Source: Candidatus Egerieicola pullicola
GTDB lineage: Bacteria > Bacillota > Clostridia > Oscillospirales > Ruminococcaceae
Direction of reading: 5' to 3'
Assembly (NCBI GenBank): GCA_018712465.1
Contig: DVGY01000117.1
Coordinates: forward strand, 1-18,461
Length of the DNA: 18,461 bases
Of this stretch, positions 8,129-15,062 are shown piece by piece. Numbering within the stretch: the stretch's first letter is position 1; every line of letters starts with the position of its first letter. Made by a program: the position numbers and the translations under genes. The notes below the pieces were generated by a model, which saw only the letters and a list, made by a program, of their open reading frames with translations, had not been told where the DNA came from and made no database searches.

Positions 8129-8157
8129 AGTATACCACCCTCTCGATGGTTTGTCAA
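8129..8157 (-). promoter_or_regulatory. SigA promoter of tRNA-Arg (minus strand)
   Basis: The minus strand shows a perfect -35 TTGACA (8157-8152), a 17-base spacer and -10 TATACT (8134-8129), about 35 bases before the mature tRNA 5' end. Confidence 0.9.
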
Positions 8158-8196
8158 CACTTTTTTTGCGAAAAGATGAATTTTCCCTCGGAATCC

Positions 8197-8225
8197 TTTA
8201 CAGTTTGGACGCAATCCTGTATAAT
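8197..8225 (+). promoter_or_regulatory. SigA promoter of the DUF308-fusion gene
   Basis: A -35 TTTACA (8197-8202) and a perfect -10 TATAAT (8220-8225) are separated by 17 bases. It is back-to-back with the divergent tRNA-Arg promoter 40 bases away. Its start site near 8232 rules out any start codon upstream of that point for the following gene. Confidence 0.85.
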
Positions 8226-8289
8226 TTTCCATGAGAACACATATTCATCATTTTGCGGACCGAATGCTTTGGAAAGGGAGGGCAAAGGT

Positions 8290-9732
8290 TTGAGTTTCAA
8301 ACGGACAACGGTATTGCGCACAGCAAACCGCCTGGGCCTGCTGCTGGTAGGTTTGGGATTGATTGCCGGAGGGGTGCTGCTGCTGGTGATCCAGGATATC
8401 TTGGTGCTGTCCGCTTCCTATCTGTTGGGAGCGGCGCTGGTGGTCATTGGGGTGGCTGGCATCGTCAGCTGGTTTTTACACCAGGGACGGAAATGGTTTG
8501 AGCTGTTGTGGCTGTTTTTGTGCATCCCCTTTGGGGTGTTGATTATCTTTAATACCGTCATCCCCTTGACCATTGTGGTGATTTTCTTTGGATTATATCT
8601 GCTGCTGACCGGGGTAATCAAGGCCATTGACGCCGTGCTGCTGTGGCAGGAGGAGAAAACCGGCTTTTTGCTTTCCACTCTTCAAAGCCTGCTGTTTTTA
8701 AGCGTAGGGGTAATCCTGCTCATTGCCCCTTGGGAGCATATTTCGGTGGTATTTACCATTTTGGCCATCTATCTGCTGATTTTGGGCAGTTTCCAGCTGG
8801 CCCAGGCCATTGACGAGCTGATCCCCAACAAAACAAAACAAAAGGTACGGCGGCACATTCGCTTCCCTCTGCCTGCCATTATGGAGGCGTTGGTGCCCTT
8901 TACGGTGCAGTGCCGGGTGAACCGTTACCTGGCCCGGGCCCAGACCTTTGACAAGTTGAAGGAAGAGATTCCGCCGCGGGAAGAAGGGGAACCAGGCTTG
9001 GAGGTATTCATCCATGTTGCGGATGGAGGAGGAAACGCCATCGGCCATTGCGATATTTGCTTTGAAGGCAATATGTACGCCTACGGCAGCTACGATGAAG
9101 CGGCTCAGCATCTGGGCATTGCGCCGGGAGTGCTGATCGTCTCCAAAAAAGAGGAATACCTGCCCTTTACTTCCGGCTATGCTCACACCACCATTTTTGG
9201 CTTTGGCCTGCGCCTGACCCCGGAACAAAAAGACAAAGTGCGGAGCAGATTACAGGAAATCATGTCCAACACCTACCGCTGGTATCCGCCCTATCAACAG
9301 GCTCTGGAACTGGATCCCAAAGCCAATCTGGAGGACTTTACCGACTACCCCAGCCGGCTGAGTGTTTGTACTCAGACCAAGATGTATAAATTCAGCAAGA
9401 GCAAGTATAAGCACTACTTCCTCTTTACCACCAACTGTGCCATGCTGGCCTTGGATGTGTTGGGCAAAATGGGCTTGGATGTACTGAACTTTAACGGTAT
9501 CCTTTCCCCCGGCACCATCTATGACTTTTTGGAAACGGAATATTTAAACCGAGGGGGGTTGGTGATCCAGCGGAATATCTACCGCATGACTCCTAAGGGA
9601 TTGCTGACCACCGACGGAGACAAAAACCACTACACCTATCGCCAGGGCGCTTACCGGAATTTCAACCTGAAGCCGGTGATTAACATGGACCGTTGGCGCA
9701 GCCAACATGAAAGCAGTACCGAAAAAAGCTGA
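8290..9732 (+). CDS. DUF308/HdeD-like membrane protein fused to a probable permuted papain-like (NlpC/P60-LRAT type) domain
   Basis: This 480-residue protein starts at TTG 8290, since GGGAGG (8277-8282) lies 7 bases upstream and the promoter excludes earlier starts. Residues 15-172 form six hydrophobic helices in the DUF308/HdeD pattern (about 15-34, 38-60, 71-88, 91-110, 126-146, 150-172). Basic loops (GRK at 66-68; KTKQKVRRHIR at 181-191) place the C-terminus inside the cell by the positive-inside rule. Residues 237-415 are a soluble domain. His253 in IGHCDICF precedes Cys383 in TTNCAMLA, the His-before-Cys order and NC motif of circularly permuted papain-like folds. That assignment is by motif only; substrate and role are unknown. 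A small DUF4830 gene follows after 53 bases, probably co-transcribed. Confidence 0.72.
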   Translation: MSFKRTTVLRTANRLGLLLVGLGLIAGGVLLLVIQDILVLSASYLLGAALVVIGVAGIVSWFLHQGRKWFELLWLFLCIPFGVLIIFNTVIPLTIVVIFFGLYLLLTGVIKAIDAVLLWQEEKTGFLLSTLQSLLFLSVGVILLIAPWEHISVVFTILAIYLLILGSFQLAQAIDELIPNKTKQKVRRHIRFPLPAIMEALVPFTVQCRVNRYLARAQTFDKLKEEIPPREEGEPGLEVFIHVADGGGNAIGHCDICFEGNMYAYGSYDEAAQHLGIAPGVLIVSKKEEYLPFTSGYAHTTIFGFGLRLTPEQKDKVRSRLQEIMSNTYRWYPPYQQALELDPKANLEDFTDYPSRLSVCTQTKMYKFSKSKYKHYFLFTTNCAMLALDVLGKMGLDVLNFNGILSPGTIYDFLETEYLNRGGLVIQRNIYRMTPKGLLTTDGDKNHYTYRQGAYRNFNLKPVINMDRWRSQHESSTEKS

Positions 9733-9785
9733 CATACCCTGCCGCTCCCGCTCATACCTATGGAAAAAAACGAGGAGTGAGCCGG

Positions 9786-10265
9786 ATGTTTGTCTGTGCA
9801 GTGAAGGCTACCTGGAAACGGGTGGCGGTGATCTTATTGGTGGCAGCGGCCATCATTGGGCTGCTGGTGGTGCTGCTGGGAGGCTGCCAGTCTCCGGCAG
9901 AGGAGGAAGGTGCGGCGCCGGAGCCCATCCGGTTGACCACTGTTACCCAAATGGTGGAGTGGCTGGCAGGGGAAGGAATTGAAGTGGATCCGGACAGCTT
10001 GGTTCAGGACACTGTCACCATCCCTCAGCCTTTTGACGACATTTACACCCAGTATAACCAGCTACAACTGGAAGCAGGTTTCGACTTAACCCCGTATCAG
10101 GGATTTACCGCAGACCGAAGCTGTTTTACTGTGCTGAACTACCCCAACCAGGAAGAAGGAGTGCTGGTGCATCTGCTTTGCTGGGAAGGGGAACTGATTG
10201 GCGGAGATTTGTGTTCCGTGCGGTTAGATGGATTCCTTACCGGGTTGATTATGCCGGAAGGATAA
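9786..10265 (+). CDS. DUF4830 domain protein, membrane-anchored or lipoprotein
   Basis: This 159-residue protein has basic residues, then a long hydrophobic segment (about 12-31) ending LLGGC at Cys34. It may be a lipoprotein (weak lipobox) or an N-terminally anchored protein facing outward. The rest matches what I recall of DUF4830: the IPQPFDDIYTQYN block, GFDLTPYQG, LNYPNQEEGVLVHLL and GGDLCSVRLDGFLTGL. The ATG at 9786 is preferred to a GTG three codons earlier, because GAGGAG (9772-9777) is 8 bases before the ATG and touches the GTG. It follows the DUF308 fusion by 53 bases, suggesting linked function. No activity is known for the family. Confidence 0.72.
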   Translation: MFVCAVKATWKRVAVILLVAAAIIGLLVVLLGGCQSPAEEEGAAPEPIRLTTVTQMVEWLAGEGIEVDPDSLVQDTVTIPQPFDDIYTQYNQLQLEAGFDLTPYQGFTADRSCFTVLNYPNQEEGVLVHLLCWEGELIGGDLCSVRLDGFLTGLIMPEG

Positions 10266-10323
10266 TACGATTTGAGAATTTTAGCCAAGAAATTACAAAT
10301 AGGATTTGACGAAAGTTTTTAAA

Positions 10324-10352
10324 CTGCCTGGGGATGAAAAAATCTCCGGCAG
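10324..10352 (+). other. Unassigned hairpin in rsuA upstream region
   Basis: CTGCC-T-GGGGAT (10324-10335) pairs with ATCTCCGGCAG (10342-10352) through 11 bp with one bulged T and one G-U, loop GAAAAA. No T-run follows, so it is not a standard terminator for the preceding gene. It may be an mRNA leader or 3'-end structure. Confidence 0.5.
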
Positions 10353-10402
10353 ATAGAATACTGATAGTAAATTATTTAGCAAAAAGTACAAGGAGGAAAA
10401 AG

Positions 10403-11143
10403 ATGGAGCTGCGGCTGGAAAAATACTGCGCTCAGGCGGCAAAGCTCAGCCGCAGCCAGATTAAAGCGGCGCTGCGGCAAAAGCGGATTCTGTTCAACGG
10501 CAGACTGGCCAAAGGCGGGGAAAAAATAATCCCCGGGCAGGATCAGGTCTGTTTAGACGGGGAAGAACTGGTTTGGCAGCAGCATATTTACCTTATGTTA
10601 AATAAACCCAAAGGGGTGGTCAGCGCCACTCGGGACAGCCGGGAAAAGACCGTGCTGGATTTGGTGCCGGAAAAATACCAGCGGCCGGGACTGTTTCCTG
10701 CCGGGCGGCTGGACAAGGACACCACCGGTTTTGTGCTGATTACCGATGACGGGGAGTTTGCCCACCGGATGCTTTCCCCCAAGCACCATGTGGAGAAGGC
10801 TTACCAAGCGCTTCTGGCGGGGTCTTTCACCGGGGAGATGGCCCGGCAATTTGAAACGGGCTGTGTGCTGAAGGACGGCTATCAGTGCCTTCCCGCCCAG
10901 ATTCGGCTGCTGGAACAGGGAGAAAATGCCTTGGTGGAGATTGTGCTGCGGGAAGGAAAGTACCATCAAATACGCCGTATGGCGGCGGCCTGCGGCAGTC
11001 GTGTACTGGAATTAAAGCGGATTCGGCTGGGCGAACTGCCTTTGGACCCTAATTTAGCGCCGGGAGAGTGTAGGGAAATATTGCACAAAGAATTGCATAA
11101 AATTTTGACAACTTCTACACCACGGGACCAAGAAAGGCCTTGA
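10403..11143 (+). CDS. Pseudouridine synthase, RsuA/RluB family
   Basis: This 246-residue protein has an N-terminal S4 RNA-binding domain (about 2-50: LEKYCAQAAKLSRSQIKAAL and RILFNG), then the catalytic domain. The conserved GRLDKDTTGFVLITDDG places the catalytic aspartate at Asp104; REGKYHQIRRM near 210-215 is the other family block. Enzymes of this group isomerise one uridine in 16S or 23S rRNA; the exact target cannot be told here. The start is chosen at 10403 because AAGGAGG (10390-10396) lies 6 bases upstream, although the frame is open further back. It is separated by 137 bases from the preceding gene and appears to be its own unit. Confidence 0.9.
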   Translation: MELRLEKYCAQAAKLSRSQIKAALRQKRILFNGRLAKGGEKIIPGQDQVCLDGEELVWQQHIYLMLNKPKGVVSATRDSREKTVLDLVPEKYQRPGLFPAGRLDKDTTGFVLITDDGEFAHRMLSPKHHVEKAYQALLAGSFTGEMARQFETGCVLKDGYQCLPAQIRLLEQGENALVEIVLREGKYHQIRRMAAACGSRVLELKRIRLGELPLDPNLAPGECREILHKELHKILTTSTPRDQERP

Positions 11144-11206
11144 CGGCGAAAAGAATTGGTTGGATTCTACAATTTTATTTTTGAAACTTTAGTTAAAAAG
11201 ATACTG

Positions 11207-11236
11207 TTTATTTCCTCCGGAATTTGGTATTATAAT
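11207..11236 (+). promoter_or_regulatory. Probable promoter of the sugar-ABC ATPase gene
   Basis: A perfect -10 TATAAT (11231-11236) is preceded at 18 bases by a weak -35 TTTATT (11207-11212). The leader to the start codon is about 73 bases. The region downstream of the -10 contains a near-palindrome centred on AACGTT (11242-11247). Confidence 0.6.
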
Positions 11237-11315
11237 GATACAACGTTCTCATGTTTCTTGTATGTTGAATGACGAGAAAAGCAGCATGAAAATTAAAGTT
11301 TAGGAGGCCAAAGGT

Positions 11316-12431
11316 ATGGCAGGATTATCTCTGAGAGGCATCTACAAAAAGTATGCAGGCAACGTGGTAGCGGTCAGCGACTTCAACCTGGAAATCGAAG
11401 ACAAGGAATTTATTATTTTGGTTGGTCCTTCCGGCTGCGGTAAGTCCACCACTTTGCGGATGATTGCCGGTCTGGAAGAGATTTCGGAAGGCGAGCTGTA
11501 CATTGACGGAAAATTGATGAACGACGTATCCCCCAAAGACAGAGACATCGCGATGGTGTTCCAGAACTATGCTCTGTACCCCCATATGACCGTATATGAC
11601 AACATGGCATTCGGTCTGAAGCTGCGGAAGGTTCCCAAAGCCGAAATTAAACAGAGAGTAGAAGAAGCTGCCCGGATCCTGGACATCTCTCACCTGTTGG
11701 ACCGGAAACCCAAAGCGTTGTCCGGCGGTCAGAGCCAGCGTGTTGCCTTGGGTCGTGCAATCGTTCGTGAGCCCAAAGTGTTCCTGCTGGACGAACCTCT
11801 GTCCAACCTGGACGCAAAACTCCGTGCTCAGATGAGAACCGAGATCTCCAAGCTGCACCAGAAACTGGGCACCACCTTTATTTACGTAACCCACGACCAG
11901 ACCGAAGCTATGACCATGGGCACCCGCATCGTGGTTATGAAGGATGGTTTCATTCAGCAGGTGGATACCCCCCAGAACCTGTACAGTTATCCCTGCAATG
12001 TGTTCGTAGCAGGATTCATCGGATCCCCCCAGATGAACTTCCTGGACGCCACTGTAGTGCAGAAGAACGGCAAGTACTGCTTGGATATCTGCGACGGCAA
12101 GTACACCTTGGTGTTGCCTGAAAGCAAGATCAATGACGGCGTAAAAGCTGCGGTTGGCAAAGAAGTGATCCTGGGCATCCGTCCGGAACACATCCACGAC
12201 GAAGAGATGTTCCTCTCCAGCGTTTCTACCGGTATCGTAGACGCCGACGTGGAAGTCACCGAAATGATGGGCGCAGAAACCTATCTGTACCTGAATGTGG
12301 AAGGTGTCAACCTGACTGCTCGTGTTTCCGCTCGTTCCACCGCCAAACCTGGCGACAATGTGAAGGTTGCCTTCGATATGAACAACATTCACATCTTCGA
12401 CAAGGAAACCGAAACCACCATCACCAACTGA
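11316..12431 (+). CDS. Sugar ABC transporter ATP-binding protein, MsmK/UgpC type
   Basis: This 371-residue protein shows Walker A GPSGCGKST (37-45), Q-loop Gln83, signature LSGGQ (135-139), Walker B VFLLDE (155-160) and switch His193. A C-terminal TOBE/OB region (about 235-360, including LGIRPEHI) is typical of the CUT1 carbohydrate family (MsmK, MsiK, UgpC, MalK). TAGGAGG (11301-11307) sets the ATG 8 bases on. It is monocistronic, with its own promoter and terminator and no permease or binding-protein gene beside it, as for shared ATPases that energise several sugar importers. The signature helix reads LSGGQSQRVALGRA where Arg usually follows the Gln. Codon use (CGT, GGT, GAA) suggests high expression. 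Confidence 0.92.
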   Translation: MAGLSLRGIYKKYAGNVVAVSDFNLEIEDKEFIILVGPSGCGKSTTLRMIAGLEEISEGELYIDGKLMNDVSPKDRDIAMVFQNYALYPHMTVYDNMAFGLKLRKVPKAEIKQRVEEAARILDISHLLDRKPKALSGGQSQRVALGRAIVREPKVFLLDEPLSNLDAKLRAQMRTEISKLHQKLGTTFIYVTHDQTEAMTMGTRIVVMKDGFIQQVDTPQNLYSYPCNVFVAGFIGSPQMNFLDATVVQKNGKYCLDICDGKYTLVLPESKINDGVKAAVGKEVILGIRPEHIHDEEMFLSSVSTGIVDADVEVTEMMGAETYLYLNVEGVNLTARVSARSTAKPGDNVKVAFDMNNIHIFDKETETTITN

Positions 12432-12465
12432 TTTCATTCATCCCTCCTTGTACGATGGATGCAAA

Positions 12466-12495
12466 GGGCCCCTGCTTCGGCGGGGGTTCTTTTTT
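12466..12495 (+). terminator. Terminator of the sugar-ABC ATPase gene
   Basis: GGGCCCCTGC (12466-12475) pairs with GCGGGGGTTC (12480-12489) across a UUCG tetraloop, 10 bp with three G-U pairs, followed by six T. Confidence 0.93.
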
Positions 12496-12568
12496 GCGCA
12501 AAACCACGCCCGTTCCTTCCGAGAAGTCAAAAATAGTCTTTGTTTTTTCAAAAAGCAAGGTTTACCCC

Positions 12569-12597
12569 TTGACAACCTGCGGGAGAATGGGTATAAT
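12569..12597 (+). promoter_or_regulatory. SigA promoter of the ylxM-ffh operon
   Basis: Perfect TTGACA (12569-12574) and TATAAT (12592-12597) are separated by 17 bases. The predicted start near 12604 coincides with the left edge of a 9-bp inverted repeat. Confidence 0.93.
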
Positions 12598-12604
12598 GGC
12601 TACT

Positions 12605-12625
12605 TGTAAAGCCGCCGGCTTTACA
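12605..12625 (+). promoter_or_regulatory. Inverted repeat at the ylxM-ffh transcription start
   Basis: TGTAAAGCC (12605-12613) and GGCTTTACA (12617-12625) are perfect 9-bp arms around GCC. In RNA this is a hairpin at the very 5' end; in DNA it could be an operator overlapping the initially transcribed region. No T-run follows. Confidence 0.7.
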
Positions 12626-12647
12626 GCATCGCGGAGAAGGTGAGCGT

Positions 12648-13013
12648 TTGGAAAAAAATGTAGAAGTAGCAATCCTATTGGACATTTACGGCGAACTGCT
12701 CACTGACAAGCAGCGGGATGTGATTGATCTTTACTACAACCAAGATCTGTCTTTGGGAGAGATTGCCTCCCACCAGCAAATTACCCGGCAAGGGGTGCGG
12801 GACAGCATCAAGCGGGGAGAGGAATTTCTCTATGAGCTGGAAGACAAATTGGGTTTGCTGAAAAGTCAGCAGCAGTTGCAGGAAGATATGATGCGGGTTC
12901 GCCGGTTGGCGGAAAACATCTATCACATCAGCGATGAATATAAGTATTCCGCACAGATTTTGCAGGACGCCCGGCAGATTATCCAGCTTTCCGGGCAGCA
13001 CATCCAGGAGTAA
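12648..13013 (+). CDS. ylxM: YlxM/p13-family HTH protein
   Basis: This 121-residue protein matches the UPF0122/YlxM family: LLTDKQRDVIDLYYNQDLSLGEIASHQQITRQGVRDSIKR is a sigma-70 region 4-like helix-turn-helix, followed by a coiled-coil tail. YlxM is encoded next to ffh in many Firmicutes, and in streptococci has been linked to SRP function; a DNA- or RNA-binding role is inferred. The start is TTG 12648, with AAGGTGA (12637-12643) upstream; no better in-frame ATG exists. It ends 12 bases before the ffh GTG, with the ffh ribosome binding site overlapping its stop codon, so the two are translationally close. Confidence 0.92.
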   Translation: MEKNVEVAILLDIYGELLTDKQRDVIDLYYNQDLSLGEIASHQQITRQGVRDSIKRGEEFLYELEDKLGLLKSQQQLQEDMMRVRRLAENIYHISDEYKYSAQILQDARQIIQLSGQHIQE

Positions 13014-13025
13014 GGAGGTTCCGCT

Positions 13026-14393
13026 GTGGCTTTTGAAGGGTTATCCGAAAAGCTCAATGCTGTGTTTAAACGGCTGAAGGGCAAAGGCAAGCTCAACGAA
13101 GATGACATCAAGGTTGCCATGCGGGAGGTCCGCCTGGCGCTGCTGGAAGCGGACGTGAACTACAAAGTAGTCAAAGACTTTGTGAAATCCGTCAGCGAAC
13201 GGGCCGTGGGAGCTGAGGTGTTGGAAAGCCTGACTCCCGCTCAACAGGTGATTAAGATTGTTCATGAAGAACTGATTCGCCTGATGGGCAGCGAAAACGC
13301 CCGAATCCAGTTCCCCGCCCATCCTCCTTGTGTGGTTATGATGGTTGGCTTGCAGGGTAGTGGTAAAACCACCCACTCCGCTAAGCTGGCCAAGTACTTC
13401 AAAGGCCAGGGACACCGGCCTTTGTTGGTCGCCTGCGACATTTACCGTCCCGCCGCCATCGAACAGTTGAAGGTAGTGGGAGAGCAGGCGGGGGTCCCGG
13501 TGTTTGAAATGGGACAGCGTCCGCCGTTGGAAATCGCCCAAAAGGCCATCGCTCACGCCAAGGATCACGGCAACGATTTGGTGATTTTGGATACCGCCGG
13601 CCGCCTCCACATTGACGAACAGTTGATGGCGGAGCTGAAGGGGTTGAAGGAGCACATTGAGATCCACGAAACCCTGTTGGTGGTAGATGCCATGACCGGC
13701 CAGGATGCGGTGAATGTAGCCAAGAGCTTCCACGAACAGCTGGACATCACTGGAGTGGTGCTCACCAAGCTGGATGGCGATACCCGTGGCGGTGCGGCCC
13801 TCAGCGTGCTGGCAGTCACCGGACGGCCCATTAAGTTTGCGGGCACCGGGGAAAAGCTGGACGATTTGGAACCCTTCCACCCGGACCGGATGGCAAGCCG
13901 GATCCTGGGAATGGGGGATGTACTCACCCTGATTGAAAAGGCCCAAACTGCGGTGGACCAGAAGGAAGCGGACAAAATGATGCGCCGCTTAAAGGAGAAC
14001 ACCTTCAATATGGAGGATCTTCTGGCTCAAATGCAGCAGATTAAGCAGATGGGCTCCCTGCGGCAGATCATCGGAATGCTTCCCGGCGGGGACAAGATCA
14101 AGGACGAAGACATCGACGACCGGCAGATCCTTCATGTGGAGGCGCTGATTCGTTCCATGACTCCCGCAGAACGGGAAAATCCCAAAATCATCAATCCTTC
14201 CCGGAAGCGCCGGATTGCCGCCGGCAGCGGTCAAAAGGTGGAGGATGTGAACAAGCTGCTGCGGCAGTTTGAGCAGATGCAGAAGATGATGAAGCAGTTC
14301 TCCGGCAAGGGGAAGAAAGGCAAAATGAGCCGCCGCGCCCTGCTTCGGAATATGGGAAACATGGGCAACTTAGGCGGCATGGGAATGAAGTAA
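13026..14393 (+). CDS. ffh: Signal recognition particle GTPase Ffh (SRP54)
   Basis: This 455-residue protein is full length for Ffh. The N domain covers residues 1-90; the G domain carries GLQGSGKTT (108-116), DTAGR (189-193) and TKLDGD (247-252). The Met-rich M domain runs from about 300 to the end, with the SRP RNA-binding segment SRKRRIAAGSG and a Met/Gly-rich tail. It binds 4.5S/SRP RNA and signal sequences and delivers ribosomes to FtsY at the membrane. The GTG start at 13026 is preceded by AAGGAGG (13012-13018) at 7 bases. It is second in the operon led by ylxM and is followed by rpsP after 93 bases. Confidence 0.98.
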   Translation: MAFEGLSEKLNAVFKRLKGKGKLNEDDIKVAMREVRLALLEADVNYKVVKDFVKSVSERAVGAEVLESLTPAQQVIKIVHEELIRLMGSENARIQFPAHPPCVVMMVGLQGSGKTTHSAKLAKYFKGQGHRPLLVACDIYRPAAIEQLKVVGEQAGVPVFEMGQRPPLEIAQKAIAHAKDHGNDLVILDTAGRLHIDEQLMAELKGLKEHIEIHETLLVVDAMTGQDAVNVAKSFHEQLDITGVVLTKLDGDTRGGAALSVLAVTGRPIKFAGTGEKLDDLEPFHPDRMASRILGMGDVLTLIEKAQTAVDQKEADKMMRRLKENTFNMEDLLAQMQQIKQMGSLRQIIGMLPGGDKIKDEDIDDRQILHVEALIRSMTPAERENPKIINPSRKRRIAAGSGQKVEDVNKLLRQFEQMQKMMKQFSGKGKKGKMSRRALLRNMGNMGNLGGMGMK

Positions 14394-14407
14394 ATTGAGA
14401 AGGAATT

Positions 14408-14470
14408 CGGCAGGACTTGCTGCCGGCCCCATTCTTGATTACTATATTTTAATTTTTCGCAGCAAGCGAA
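14408..14470 (+). other. Two small hairpins in the ffh-rpsP gap
   Basis: CGGCAG/CTGCCG (14408-14413 and 14420-14425, 6-nt loop) is followed 30 bases later by TTCGC/GCGAA (14456-14460 and 14466-14470, 5-nt loop) just before the rpsP ribosome binding site. An AT-rich stretch lies between them. They may be processing or attenuation structures; the first could be a weak terminator. Confidence 0.4.
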
Positions 14471-14486
14471 CAGGAGGAATTGTAAC

Positions 14487-14729
14487 ATGGCAGTGAAAAT
14501 CAGAATGCGCCGGATGGGCGCCAAGAAAGCTCCCTTTTATCGGTTTGTAGTGGCAGATTCCCGGTATCCTCGGGATGGCCGGTTCATCGAAGAACTGGGC
14601 TATTATGATCCCACCAAGAATCCGAAAGTGATCAGCGTGGATGCAGAAAAGACCAAGAAATGGATCGCCAACGGTGCTCAGCCCACCGAAACTGTGAAGA
14701 AGCTGTTTAAGGAACACAACGTGCTGTAA
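14487..14729 (+). CDS. rpsP: 30S ribosomal protein S16
   Basis: This 80-residue protein has the typical S16 start MAVKIRMRRMGAKKAPFYR, then VVADSRYPRDGRFIEELGYYDP and the C-terminal GAQPTETVKKLF. It is a small-subunit assembly protein that binds 16S rRNA. AGGAGG (14472-14477) lies 9 bases upstream of the ATG. It sits in the common rpsP-khpA-rimM-trmD order after ffh. Confidence 0.98.
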   Translation: MAVKIRMRRMGAKKAPFYRFVVADSRYPRDGRFIEELGYYDPTKNPKVISVDAEKTKKWIANGAQPTETVKKLFKEHNVL

Positions 14730-14768
14730 TAAGCAATGCTCCCGAACATCTTGGAGAGGAGATTGTTT

Positions 14769-15002
14769 GTGAAAGAATTATTGGAAACCATTGCACGGGG
14801 TCTGGTGGAAAACAAAGACGCAGTGCAGGTGGAGGTGGACCAGCCCGACGAAGAGGGCGTGGTGGTCTACCATCTCCATGTAGCGCCGGAAGACATGGGC
14901 CGGATTATCGGCAAGCAGGGACGGATTGCCAAGGCTATCCGTGTCGTTATGCGGGCCGGCGCCAGCCGTACCGACCAGCGGATCGCCGTGGAAATCGATT
15001 GA
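14769..15002 (+). CDS. khpA: KH-domain RNA-binding protein KhpA (YlqC)
   Basis: This 77-residue single KH domain protein carries the GxxG loop as GKQG (48-51) in RIIGKQGRIAKAIR. KhpA forms dimers with itself or KhpB/Jag and binds RNA, affecting cell division and elongation in streptococci. The GTG at 14769 is chosen because GAGGAG (14756-14761) is 7 bases upstream and the length then fits the family; the in-frame sequence further up (from 14736) lacks a site. It lies 39 bases after rpsP and is followed by a terminator-like hairpin before rimM. Confidence 0.94.
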   Translation: MKELLETIARGLVENKDAVQVEVDQPDEEGVVVYHLHVAPEDMGRIIGKQGRIAKAIRVVMRAGASRTDQRIAVEID

Positions 15003-15014
15003 TGGAACTGAGAG

Positions 15015-15040
15015 GGACTGCTTGCGCGGCAGTCCTTTTT
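15015..15040 (+). terminator. Internal terminator-like hairpin between khpA and rimM
   Basis: GGACTGC (15015-15021) and GCAGTCC (15029-15035) form a perfect 7-bp stem, extendable by weaker pairs, with a 7-nt loop and five T after it. It starts 12 bases after the khpA stop and precedes the rimM ribosome binding site, so it may attenuate expression of rimM-trmD. Confidence 0.75.
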
Positions 15041-15062
15041 CGTTATCAGGAGGAAGATAATT

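Noticed and set aside
7921..8232. Frames on both strands crossing tRNA-Arg (peptides like PVAQLDRVFGYEPKGRG)
   Set aside because: These are translations of the tRNA itself, a common spurious annotation.
8146..8289. N-terminal extension of the DUF308 fusion from an ATG at 8146
   Set aside because: It runs through the mapped promoter boxes (8197-8225) and the extra residues are not membrane- or domain-like. TTG 8290 has a properly spaced ribosome binding site.
10334..10402. N-terminal extension of the pseudouridine synthase from 10334
   Set aside because: It would translate the hairpin region and lacks a ribosome binding site; the S4 domain begins right after the ATG at 10403.
11325..12437. 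370-codon minus-strand open frame antisense to the sugar-ABC ATPase
   Set aside because: The plus strand encodes a textbook ATPase with all motifs; the antisense product matches nothing.
13041..13946. 301-codon minus-strand open frame antisense to ffh
   Set aside because: Antisense to the conserved Ffh N and G domains, with no family features.
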